This document shows, piece after piece, positions 3,953-9,454 of a DNA stretch of 9,454 bases; positions within the stretch are counted from its first letter, which is position 1; each line of letters starts with the position of its first letter. The notes under the pieces were generated by a model. The model was not told the DNA's origin and did not search any database. It worked only from the letters and a program-made list of their open reading frames with translations. Source of the DNA: Chloroflexota bacterium (GTDB lineage: Bacteria; Chloroflexota; Limnocylindria; Limnocylindrales; CSP1-4); the NCBI GenBank assembly GCA_021785115.1, contig JAJYGO010000041.1:1-9454 (forward strand), given 5' to 3'. Both the position numbers and the translations under genes were made by a program.

Positions 3953-5887
3953 TCAGCGGGCCAGCGCCGCCACCGCCGAGAGCGAGTCGGCCTCCGACGG
4001 CTGCTTGTCGGGTCGCAGCCGCGCAATGCGCGGGAACCGCATGGCGAACCCGGAGGCGTGCCGCGCCGAGGGCTGTACTCGATCGAAGGCCACCTCGACC
4101 ACCACGGTCGGCTCCACCAGCCGGTACCGGCCCATCCGCCGCAGTGTGTGCGCCTCGAACCAGCGCGTCATCTCCGCGATCTCCCGGTCGGTGAGCCCGC
4201 TGTAGGCCTTGCCGACGGTGACGAGCTGGCCTTCCCGGCCGGGCCGGTCGTCGCGCACGGCGAACGTGTAGTCCGACAGGACGCCATGCCGCTTGCCGTG
4301 CCCGACCTCGACGCCCACCACGACGCAGTCCAGCGTGGCCAGCGCCTTCTTGAGCTTCAGCCATGCGAGGCCCCGGCGCCCCGGCGTGTACCCGCTCGCG
4401 GGATCCTTGACCACCAGCCCCTCGTTGCCGCGGGACCGCGCCGCGTCGAACGCGGCATCGAGCTCAACCGCCGAGACCGGGTGCTCGAGACGACCGAGGA
4501 TGATCCGATCGGGCAGGGCCAGCGATTCGAGGCGCGTGCGGCGCTCGGCGAGCGGCAGCCCGAGCAGCGGCCGGACCTCGCGAGAGACGGACCCGGCCAC
4601 GGACAGCGAGCGGACGTCGCGGGGTGCCGGCTCGCCCTCCGACAGCGCGATCGCGTCGAAGACGACGTAGCCGGCTGGCACGGCGGCGAGCACCTCGGGA
4701 CCCGGGGCCGTGCGCCCGAGCCGATTCTGCAGCCGCGCGAAGGGCAGGATCCGTCCCTCCTCCATCGCCAGCAGCTCACCGTCGAGGATGCCATCCCAGG
4801 GCATCGCCCGTGCCGCGTCGGCAACCTCGGGGAACTGGCCGGTGATGTCGTGCAGGTCCCGGCTGAAGATCCGCACGTCGCTCCCGAGCTTGTGGAGCTG
4901 CGCCCGGATCCCGTCGTACTTGTCCTCGGCCCAGAGTGGCGGCCCCAGCCGATCCGCGATCTCCGCCGCATCCCCGGCCGGCGAGGCAAGCATCGGGAGC
5001 AGCGGCCGGAACAGCGCCGGGCGCGCCTCGGCGAGACGGTCCTCGCGCGCCAGGACCGCGACCTCCCCGACGTCCCCGCTCGCCATCATCGCGCGCTGCA
5101 CGTCCTCGAGCGGCCGTCCGAACGCTGCGGCGATCGCCGCCTCCAGCAGCCCTCCCCGGAGGCCGATCCGCAGGTCTCCACTGAGTACCTTCACCACGTA
5201 CATGGCGCCCAGGGGATCGAGCCGGTCGAGGAGCGCGACCAGCCGGTCGATGCGTGCCGCGGGGCGCCGCGCCGCCACCATCTCCGCGAACGCGGCCTGC
5301 ACCTCGGGCAGCGTGGGGCCAGGCCCGGGGCCGCCGGGCTGGTTATCGGCCTCAGGCCCCGCATCGGCACCCCGGGGCTGGTTGTCGGCCTCTGACCCGG
5401 CATCGGCGCCCCGGGGCTGGTTGCCGGCACCGGGCCCGGCAACGCCACCCCGGGGCTGGTTGTCGGCACCGGGCCCGGCAACGCCACCGCCGGGCTCGAT
5501 GCCTCCGGCCTCCAGGCCGCCGGCCCGGGCCCGAGGCCCATGCTCGACGCCGCCGCCCCCGCCCTCGCCACGCGCCACCCGGCGCGCGTCGCGCTGCACC
5601 AGCAGTTCGTGCGTCGCCCGTCCCGGGTCGCTGGATCGGTCGTAGGCCGCGCCGAAAGCACCCGGCCCCACTTCGGCTGCCCGCTCCACCGCAGCCTGCA
5701 CGGCGGCCCAGCCCGTGCCGACCGTCCGCGGATCGGACGCGGGGAAGGGTCGGCCCGTCAGGAAGACACATGCGACCCGCAGCGAGGCGTCGTCGAGTGC
5801 CCGGAGGTATGCGCCGAGGCGGGCGACCTTCTCCGACGTTCGGGTGGTGGCCGCCACGTCGGACGCCGTCTCCGCCCACCGGCGCAT
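3953..5887 (-). CDS. ATP-dependent DNA ligase (LigB / archaeal Lig1 type)
   Basis: A 644-residue enzyme that seals nicked DNA through a ligase-AMP intermediate. The N-terminal DNA-binding domain is split: residues 1-103 and about 191-300, including the conserved GDLRIGLRGGLLEAAI block. The nucleotidyltransferase domain has motif I EDKYDGIR with nucleophile K323, DGEL (369-372), VFDAIAL (409-415), EGLVVKDP (489-496) and WLKLKK (509-514). The OB-fold domain follows to the C-terminus. All expected catalytic motifs are present, so it should be active. Between the two parts of the DNA-binding domain sits an 87-residue Gly/Pro linker (104-190) with four 13-residue repeats, which makes the protein longer than typical relatives (about 500-560). 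ATG 5887 is chosen because the frame upstream is low-complexity, runs into the divergent acetyltransferase, and skips a -10 element ending 9 bases before this ATG. No Ku or LigD partner is visible nearby. A repair role is likely rather than main replication. Confidence 0.95.
   Translation of the reverse strand: MRRWAETASDVAATTRTSEKVARLGAYLRALDDASLRVACVFLTGRPFPASDPRTVGTGWAAVQAAVERAAEVGPGAFGAAYDRSSDPGRATHELLVQRDARRVARGEGGGGGVEHGPRARAGGLEAGGIEPGGGVAGPGADNQPRGGVAGPGAGNQPRGADAGSEADNQPRGADAGPEADNQPGGPGPGPTLPEVQAAFAEMVAARRPAARIDRLVALLDRLDPLGAMYVVKVLSGDLRIGLRGGLLEAAIAAAFGRPLEDVQRAMMASGDVGEVAVLAREDRLAEARPALFRPLLPMLASPAGDAAEIADRLGPPLWAEDKYDGIRAQLHKLGSDVRIFSRDLHDITGQFPEVADAARAMPWDGILDGELLAMEEGRILPFARLQNRLGRTAPGPEVLAAVPAGYVVFDAIALSEGEPAPRDVRSLSVAGSVSREVRPLLGLPLAERRTRLESLALPDRIILGRLEHPVSAVELDAAFDAARSRGNEGLVVKDPASGYTPGRRGLAWLKLKKALATLDCVVVGVEVGHGKRHGVLSDYTFAVRDDRPGREGQLVTVGKAYSGLTDREIAEMTRWFEAHTLRRMGRYRLVEPTVVVEVAFDRVQPSARHASGFAMRFPRIARLRPDKQPSEADSLSAVAALAR
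5333..5488. repeat. four 39-bp tandem repeats encoding 13-residue units in the ligase
   Basis: On the minus strand the units encode GGVAGPGADNQPR, GGVAGPGAGNQPR, GADAGSEADNQPR and GADAGPEADNQPG (residues 134-146, 147-159, 160-172, 173-185). All are in frame, exactly 13 residues each, and share the core ADNQPR or a close variant. The array lies in the flexible linker splitting the DNA-binding domain, so copy-number change would alter linker length without touching the catalytic core. Confidence 0.93.
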
Positions 5888-5896
5888 GTCGGCGAT

Positions 5897-5904
5897 GGTA
5901 TAGC
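5897..5904. promoter_or_regulatory. symmetric extended -10 element shared by ligase and acetyltransferase
   Basis: On the plus strand TGGTATAGC (5896-5904) is an extended -10 (TGN plus TATAGC) ending 12 bases before ATG 5917. On the minus strand TGCTATACC (5905-5897) is also an extended -10 ending 9 bases before ATG 5887. The two hexamers overlap on opposite strands. Predicted leaders are only a few bases long and neither has a Shine-Dalgarno. Confidence 0.55.
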
Positions 5905-5916
5905 ATCGGCCTGCCG

Positions 5917-6606
5917 ATGGCTCCTGATCTCGATTCCCGCCGCTGGCACCCGGACGCGATCCCCGGGCGCCTGGTGGTCCTGCGGCGCCACCGCCCGGAA
6001 CAGTTCCCCACCTACCTGCGCTGGTACCGGGACCCCGAGGTCGCACGGCTGACGCGGTTCCAGGTCGGGCCGATCACGGACGAGGAGGTGCGCCGCTTCT
6101 TCCTCTCGCGCCTGGTCGCGCCGGACGCGTTCGCATACGCGATCCACCTGGCGGACGGCGACCGACTGATCGGCACCACGACGCTCAGCGCGCTCGACGC
6201 CGACAACGGCAGTGTCCTCTTCCACATCACGGTGGGCGAGCACGACTGCTGGGGGCACGGGTACGGGACCGAGGCGACGGCGCTGATGGTCGGCCACGCG
6301 ATCGACACGCTGCTGCTCCACCGGGTGGGCCTGAGCGTCTTCGAGTTCAACACGCGCGCCATCCGGGCCTACGAGAAGGTGGGCTTCCGGGTGGAGGGGC
6401 GGACCCGGGAGGCAGTCTGGCGGGACGGCCGGTTCTGGGATGAGGTGCACATGGGGATCCTCGAGTCCGAGTGGCGGCGGCGGGGACGGCACGCGATCGG
6501 GGGCGACCGGGAGGCCGAGCGAATATCGATCGGCGCGGGCGACGGCCACGATGGGAAGGATCCTCTCCCGGCGAAGGGCTTCTCGACCCGGTACGGCGAG
6601 CGCTGA
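5917..6606 (+). CDS. GNAT-family acetyltransferase (RimJ/RimL type)
   Basis: A 229-residue cytosolic enzyme predicted to move an acetyl group from acetyl-CoA to an amine, protein N-terminus or small molecule. The fold runs from residue 19 (LVVLRRHRPEQFPTYLRWYRD) to about 183. The acetyl-CoA pyrophosphate loop is CWGHGYGTEA (111-120), and the RimL-type signature NTRAIRAYEKVGFRVEGRTR lies at 145-164, followed by VWRDGRFWDEVHMGIL. Residues about 186-229 form a charged, Gly-rich tail outside the usual fold. ATG 5917 is supported by the extended -10 just upstream; no Shine-Dalgarno is present. The tail uses the rare codon ATA at 6523-6525. It is divergent from the DNA ligase and 5 bp upstream of a small gene. 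The substrate is not deducible. Confidence 0.93.
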   Translation: MAPDLDSRRWHPDAIPGRLVVLRRHRPEQFPTYLRWYRDPEVARLTRFQVGPITDEEVRRFFLSRLVAPDAFAYAIHLADGDRLIGTTTLSALDADNGSVLFHITVGEHDCWGHGYGTEATALMVGHAIDTLLLHRVGLSVFEFNTRAIRAYEKVGFRVEGRTREAVWRDGRFWDEVHMGILESEWRRRGRHAIGGDREAERISIGAGDGHDGKDPLPAKGFSTRYGER

Positions 6607-6611
6607 GCGCG

Positions 6612-6890
6612 ATGGCGACGGCGGGCACGGCGGCCGACGAGGCACGCTCCGAGATCCGCGAGCTGGCCGCGGCCAGGGGTCATCCGACCGACAACGCGCG
6701 CCTCGCGCTGGCGCGCCTGGAGCGGGCACTCGAGGACGGGGCGCTGCAGCGCACGGCGTTCCTGGCGCAGGCGATCGCCGACCTGCAGGTCGCGCTCACG
6801 CAGGACGAGGGCCAGCGGCTGGGCGGCAAGAGCGGCGAAGCGGCCCGCGTCATCCTGCGCGCGATCGTCCGGGGCCTGGACGAGGCGTAG
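6612..6890 (+). CDS. small helical hypothetical protein, likely co-transcribed with the acetyltransferase
   Basis: A 92-residue protein of unknown function. It is Ala/Leu/Arg/Glu-rich and almost wholly helical by appearance, with amphipathic stretches at about 8-20, 28-42 (ARLALARLERALEDG begins at 29) and 43-62, then a Gly-containing turn (GGKSG, 71-75) and a last helix. No cysteine, no signal peptide, no membrane segment. ATG 6612 is 5 bases after the acetyltransferase stop and has only weak purine-rich sequence upstream, so coupling to upstream translation is likely. Codon usage looks like that of its neighbours. It may be a small helical-bundle accessory protein, but nothing identifies a partner. 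Confidence 0.6.
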   Translation: MATAGTAADEARSEIRELAAARGHPTDNARLALARLERALEDGALQRTAFLAQAIADLQVALTQDEGQRLGGKSGEAARVILRAIVRGLDEA

Positions 6891-6943
6891 ACCGCGCCAT
6901 CCCGGCACCGGACGCGGAGTGAGGCGCAGTCCCGCCGGGCCGG

Positions 6944-6949
6944 TATGAT
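6944..6949 (+). promoter_or_regulatory. candidate -10 element of the molybdopterin oxidoreductase
   Basis: TATGAT ends 6 bases before ATG 6956, which would start the transcript at or next to the start codon. The hexamer is identical to that before the sulfurtransferase. No -35 and no Shine-Dalgarno are visible. Confidence 0.55.
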
Positions 6950-6955
6950 GCCCGG

Positions 6956-7558
6956 ATGGAGCGACTGTTCGGGCGTCCCCGCCCTTCCGACGAGCAGCGA
7001 CGTCGCACCCCGCCGGGTCAGTACCTCAGCGAGAAGTGGCCGGTGCTGCACTACGGGTCGGTGCCGCGGACCGACCTCGCCACCTGGGACTTCAAGGTGT
7101 GGGGCGAGGTGGAGCAGCCGCTCGATCTCTCCTGGGTCGAGTTCCAGGCGCTGCCCAGGAAGACGGTGCACTGCGACATCCACTGCGTGACCCGCTGGAG
7201 CAAGCTCGACACCGAGTTTGGCGGCGTGCCCATCCAGGCCATCCTGGAGCGCGCCGGGCTGAAGCCGTCGGCGCGGTTCGTCGTCGCGCACTGCGAGCAG
7301 GGCTACACGACCAACCTGCCGCTCACCGTGCTGGACGACGACGACGTGCTGCTGGCCGACACGTACGCGGGCGCGCCGCTCGAGCCGGAGCACGGCTACC
7401 CGCTGCGGCTCCTGGTGCCCAAGCGCTACTTCTGGAAGAGCGCCAAGTGGATCCGTGGCCTCCAGTTCCTCGACCACGACGTGCCCGGCTTCTGGGAGCG
7501 ATACGGCTACCACAACGACGCCGACCCCTGGAAGGAAGAGCGCTTCAGCGACGAGTAG
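6956..7558 (+). CDS. soluble sulfite-oxidase-fold molybdopterin oxidoreductase
   Basis: A 200-residue protein that is essentially one oxidoreductase molybdopterin-binding domain (PF00174 type, COG2041-like). Marks: FKVWGEVEQPLDLSWVEFQALP (46-67), the cofactor segment HCDIHCVTRWSKLDTEFGGVPI (72-93) where C77 should ligate molybdenum, AHCEQGYTTNLPL (111-123), and the C-terminal YPLRLLVPKRYFWKSAKWIRGLQFL (148-172). There is no twin-arginine signal, no heme domain and no C-terminal dimerisation domain, so it is cytosolic and unlike periplasmic MsrP/YedY or full sulfite oxidases. Sulfite or sulfoxide redox chemistry is possible; the substrate of this short subfamily is not known to me. It is transcribed alone from its own -10 element. 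Confidence 0.93.
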   Translation: MERLFGRPRPSDEQRRRTPPGQYLSEKWPVLHYGSVPRTDLATWDFKVWGEVEQPLDLSWVEFQALPRKTVHCDIHCVTRWSKLDTEFGGVPIQAILERAGLKPSARFVVAHCEQGYTTNLPLTVLDDDDVLLADTYAGAPLEPEHGYPLRLLVPKRYFWKSAKWIRGLQFLDHDVPGFWERYGYHNDADPWKEERFSDE

Positions 7559-7710
7559 CCGGCCGGGCAGGCCGCTCCCCGTCCGTGACGGTCAACACGG
7601 ATTGACGAACGATCCCCGCGCCGTGCCGCTGCGTCCGACACCGGATCCCCCGTTTCCTGCGCCCGCGCGCGATTCGGTGGACACTGCCCGCCTGCACCGA
7701 GGGCCGAAAC
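7559..7710. other. intergenic region upstream of the 7711 gene
   Basis: A TTGACG hexamer at 7602-7607 resembles a -35, but no fitting -10 lies 16-19 bases downstream. GAGGG at 7699-7703 is a Shine-Dalgarno 7 bases before the GTG at 7711. No hairpin strong enough to call a terminator for the oxidoreductase is seen. Confidence 0.35.
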
Positions 7711-8550
7711 GTGGAAACCAACCGCGGCGGCCGGCAGCGAGCCCGTCCCGGACTCCTGGCAGCCTTCCGCCGATACATCGCCGACCTGGACGCGAGGAGT
7801 CGCGCCAACCTGCACCGCCATGCCGAACTGCGCGAGGTGGCCAGCGCCGAACGTGAGCAGCGCGAGTCCGAGCTCCGCATGGAGGCGGAGATCTTCGTGG
7901 CCCGGCTGCCGCGCTGGCTGAGGCCCGGCCCGGCCGAGTCCGGAACCTCGTGGGTGGCCGCGGTGGACCTTGCCCTGCAGCGGCGCCGGGGACGCCCACC
8001 CTTCGTGACGCACGCGGGCCGATCATGGGTCGGCCTGACGCTGCCCGAGGGCACGGCGCTGCGCATGACCGCGCAGGGAGCGGCGCTGCGCCCGAGTCCC
8101 CGCGGCACGGCCCATCCCGATGGCCGCGCGACGATCACGGGCCGGTCGGCCGAGGACCGGCCCACGCCCCCAGTGGCCGACGCCCGACGACCGGGGCATC
8201 GACTGTCGGCGACCTGCATCACTCGCACGTTCGAGGTCCTCGATGGGCCGCTCGCGGGCCGGATGATCGAGGTTGCCGCCGATCCGGCCGGCGGCTTCCG
8301 GCGCCAGGCCCTGACGGCCGCGGCCATGGTGGCGCCTGCCGGCGAGCGGATCGCCGAGGTGCCGTCCGCCGCGCACAGCGTCCTGCTCCAGTTGCAGGCA
8401 TGCCAGCGGCAGGCCGATCACGCGGACGCGATCCTGCGGCACTGGCGCCACTGGGCCTGGGCGCACGCGCCTGCCGGGCCGCGCGAGGCCGACGTCCGCG
8501 AGGCGGTCGATCGCCCGACTGCCCCCGACGAGCGGTCGCCCCGCCGCTGA
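7711..8550 (+). CDS. hypothetical protein, 279 residues, with N-terminal coiled-coil-like helix
   Basis: I do not recognise this protein. Residues about 15-70 form a long charged helix (ARSRANLHRHAELREVASAE begins at 28) that could be a coiled coil. Residues about 78-125 look like a small alpha/beta segment (TSWVAAVDLAL, SWVGLTLPEGTALRMT). A Pro/Arg-rich link (128-162) precedes a second segment (TRTFEVLDGPLAGRMIEVAA, 171-190). The C-terminus has HWRHWAWAH (243-251) and a disordered Pro/Arg tail. No signal peptide or membrane helix. The GTG start is supported by GAGGG 7 bases upstream, unlike the leaderless genes to its left. The gene is monocistronic as far as can be seen. Open frames on the opposite strand also exist, so the call rests on start context and composition. 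Confidence 0.55.
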   Translation: METNRGGRQRARPGLLAAFRRYIADLDARSRANLHRHAELREVASAEREQRESELRMEAEIFVARLPRWLRPGPAESGTSWVAAVDLALQRRRGRPPFVTHAGRSWVGLTLPEGTALRMTAQGAALRPSPRGTAHPDGRATITGRSAEDRPTPPVADARRPGHRLSATCITRTFEVLDGPLAGRMIEVAADPAGGFRRQALTAAAMVAPAGERIAEVPSAAHSVLLQLQACQRQADHADAILRHWRHWAWAHAPAGPREADVREAVDRPTAPDERSPRR

Positions 8551-8671
8551 CGATCGCGCCTCCGGGGATCCGCATCGGACCTTCCCGCCCGGCGCCGGAC
8601 GAACCGGCGGTGCCGCCCCGGCTGCGGCGGCCCGGCCGAACCGGTCCGGACCAGTCCGGTCCATTCGCCTC

Positions 8672-8701
8672 TTGACCGTGCACGTACGCGCGGCTTATCT
8701 C
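8672..8701 (+). promoter_or_regulatory. candidate sigma-70-type promoter of the PTS operon
   Basis: TTGACC matches five of six -35 consensus bases; TATCTC matches three of six -10 bases, with an 18-bp spacer. It would give a leader of about 50 bases before the GTG at 8757, consistent with the Shine-Dalgarno used there. Confidence 0.3.
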
Positions 8702-8743
8702 GACTCAGGCATCGGCGATGTTCGCCGAACACCGCGGTCCGAC

Positions 8744-8749
8744 GAGGGA
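8744..8749 (+). promoter_or_regulatory. Shine-Dalgarno that sets the EIIA start
   Basis: GAGGGA lies 7 bases before GTG 8757, whereas ATG 8718 lies upstream of it and ATG 8766 is 16 bases downstream. This favours GTG 8757 as the start. Confidence 0.6.
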
Positions 8750-8756
8750 CGGATCG

Positions 8757-9389
8757 GTGGCCGACATGGTCGGTCCGGGGAGCCTGTCAGCCCTGCTGCC
8801 ACTCCGGGCCATCCGGCTCCGGCAGTCAGCGCGTGACTGGCGTGACGCTGTCCGCCGCGCCGGCGAGGCGCTGACCGCGAGCGGCGCGGCGAGCCCTGCC
8901 TACGCCGACGAGATGATCGCGACCGTCGAGCAGCTCGGTCCGTACATCGTGATCGCCCCCGGTATCGCGCTCGCCCACTCGCGCCCCTCGCCGGCGGTGC
9001 TGCGCACCGGGCTCGCCTGGGTCACGCTCGCCCGGCCGGTCAGGTTCGGGCATCCCGAGAACGATCCGGTCAGCCTCGTGGTGGGGCTGGCAGCGGTGGA
9101 CGACGGTGCCCACGTCGAGGCCCTCGCGACCCTGGCCGAGCTGCTCAGCGATGACGTGCGCCGCGCCGAGCTGCTGGACGCACCGGACGCGGCCGGCGTG
9201 CGGGCGATCGTGACCGCGTACGAGCACGCGACGGCAACCGCGGCTGCCGGCGGCACTGCGACGGCGACGACATCGGCACCGGCGGCCGCGACGGCAGGCG
9301 CGATTGCGGCCGCAGCCGCAATCGCGCCGGACATGGCCTCCCCGGGAGGTCGGACCCAGATCAGACAGGAAGGTGAGGTCGAGGCGTGA
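8757..9389 (+). CDS. PTS system EIIA component, ascorbate (Ula/Sga) or mannitol/fructose type
   Basis: A 210-residue cytosolic phosphocarrier. The EIIA type-2 fold runs from about 10 to 155: IRLRQSARDWRDAVRRAGEA, then YADEMIATVEQLGPYIVIAPGIALAHSRPSPAV with phosphorylated H74, then GHPENDPVSLVVGLAA and HVEALATLAELLSDD. The GPYIVIAPGIALAH block is closest to the SgaA/UlaC (ascorbate) branch. In PTS chemistry H74 takes phosphate from HPr and passes it to the EIIB cysteine. Residues about 157-200 are an Ala/Thr tail unlike family members (usually about 150 residues). A 14-bp perfect hairpin lies in the tail's coding sequence. The stop overlaps the EIIB start by 4 bp. Start choice: GTG 8757 with GAGGGA 7 bases upstream, rather than ATG 8718 or ATG 8766. 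The sugar cannot be told; ascorbate or another sugar acid is a family-based guess. Confidence 0.93.
   Translation: MADMVGPGSLSALLPLRAIRLRQSARDWRDAVRRAGEALTASGAASPAYADEMIATVEQLGPYIVIAPGIALAHSRPSPAVLRTGLAWVTLARPVRFGHPENDPVSLVVGLAAVDDGAHVEALATLAELLSDDVRRAELLDAPDAAGVRAIVTAYEHATATAAAGGTATATTSAPAAATAGAIAAAAAIAPDMASPGGRTQIRQEGEVEA
9297..9328 (+). other. 14-bp perfect hairpin in the EIIA 3' coding region
   Basis: GGCGCGATTGCGGC (9297-9310), loop CGCA (9311-9314), GCCGCAATCGCGCC (9315-9328): every one of 14 base pairs matches. It ends 57 bases before the EIIB start codon. The coding region here is Ala/Ile-rich, but alanine codons alone do not demand a perfect palindrome this long. Likely an mRNA structure that affects processing, stability or EIIB expression. 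Confidence 0.75.
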
Positions 9390-9454
9390 AGATCCTGGCG
9401 GTGTGCGGCATGGGCCTCGGCAGCGGGCTGCTGCTCAGGATGCAGGCGGAGAAG
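9386..9454 (+). CDS. PTS system EIIB component, ascorbate/lactose type, N-terminal part only
   Basis: The 23 codons before the window edge read (V/M)KILAVCGMGLGSGLLLRMQ and on. This is the EIIB phosphate-binding loop CGMGLGSG with the phosphorylated cysteine as residue 7 (codon TGC, 9404-9406). It is typical of UlaB/SgaB-like EIIB proteins, which pass phosphate from EIIA to the sugar held by EIIC. GTG 9386 overlaps the EIIA stop as GTGA, and GAGG at 9375-9378 lies 7 bases before it, so translation is coupled. The membrane EIIC gene is probably next, beyond the window. Confidence 0.9.
   Translation, partial: MKILAVCGMGLGSGLLLRMQAEK

Larger units (their letters stand above)
8551..8756. other. 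intergenic region upstream of the PTS genes
   Basis: GCCGCC/GGCGGC (8612-8617/8626-8631) may form a hairpin after the 7711 gene. ACCGG...CCGGT (8640-8644/8656-8660) encloses the palindrome GGTCCGGACC (8643-8652), so the block looks like an operator. TTGACC at 8672-8677 and TATCTC at 8696-8701, 18 bp apart, form a candidate promoter for EIIA. Confidence 0.4.

Noticed and set aside
3905..3970. Possible fourth stop-codon duplication at the ligase 3' end (two GATCGGA-led stretches 32 bp apart)
   Set aside because: Beyond the shared GATCGGA the two stretches align poorly, so a tandem duplication cannot be claimed.
3471..4364. N-terminal extension of the 2892-3470 gene
   Set aside because: The added sequence is low-complexity, crosses palindromic repeats and overlaps the DNA ligase gene; the domain-like part begins at 3470.
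5888..6046. N-terminal extension of the DNA ligase
   Set aside because: The added 53 residues are Gly/Pro/Arg-rich, overlap the acetyltransferase gene and pass through the shared -10 element; ligase homology begins at MRRWAETA.
8023..8664. Minus-strand open frame opposite the 7711 gene
   Set aside because: It lacks a supported start signal and its translation is Arg/Gly/Pro-rich; the plus-strand frame has a Shine-Dalgarno at good spacing.
8718..8756. ATG 8718 as the EIIA start
   Set aside because: The extra residues do not match EIIA family N-termini, and the Shine-Dalgarno at 8744-8749 points to GTG 8757.

Overview
This is a GC-rich bacterial chromosomal window with short intergenic gaps and no integrase, transposase or phage gene. 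The gene set is an archaeal/eukaryal-type ATP-dependent DNA ligase, a class V aminotransferase, a two-domain rhodanese, a soluble sulfite-oxidase-fold enzyme and an ascorbate-type PTS EIIA-EIIB pair. Many genes appear to have leaderless promoters. Together this fits a high-GC Chloroflexota lineage (Limnocylindria-like) or possibly a deep actinobacterium. That placement is an inference from gene content and style, not from a marker gene.

Layout. Positions 1-230 hold no gene I can establish; the left edge may be the 5' end of an RNase P RNA on the minus strand (weak). A tRNA with anticodon UAU, read as tRNA-Ile, lies on the minus strand at 231-306. A minus-strand class V aminotransferase (472-1875) and a plus-strand rhodanese-type sulfurtransferase (1896-2738) diverge from one symmetric -10 element. 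A conserved-looking protein of unknown function (2892-3470, minus) converges on the sulfurtransferase. A 482-bp non-coding gap (3471-3952) carries three copies of a palindromic element. An ATP-dependent DNA ligase (3953-5887, minus) and a GNAT acetyltransferase (5917-6606, plus) diverge from a second symmetric -10 element. The acetyltransferase is followed after 5 bp by a 92-residue helical hypothetical. Next come a molybdopterin-binding oxidoreductase (6956-7558), a 279-residue hypothetical (7711-8550), and EIIA (8757-9389) overlapping by 4 bp the start of EIIB, which runs off the right edge.

Two features stand out beyond the gene list. First, short tandem duplications are unusually dense between 420 and 5490. 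Three genes in a row have a duplication that spans or starts at the stop codon (17 bp x3, 25 bp x2, 44/54 bp x3). Two further arrays lie inside coding sequence: six degenerate units in the aminotransferase and four 39-bp units in the ligase. Second, six genes have a -10-like hexamer ending 6-12 bp before the ATG and no Shine-Dalgarno, whereas the three right-hand genes have a Shine-Dalgarno with 7-nt spacing. Other points are a rhodanese whose catalytic cysteine position is aspartate, the rare tRNA-Ile(UAU), and a 14-bp perfect hairpin near the EIIA-EIIB junction.

Functional links are limited. The aminotransferase/sulfurtransferase pair suggests sulfur or cysteine chemistry, but neither protein has the expected catalytic cysteine. 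The PTS pair implies phosphotransfer-dependent sugar-acid uptake. I see no defence system, biosynthetic cluster or CRISPR array.
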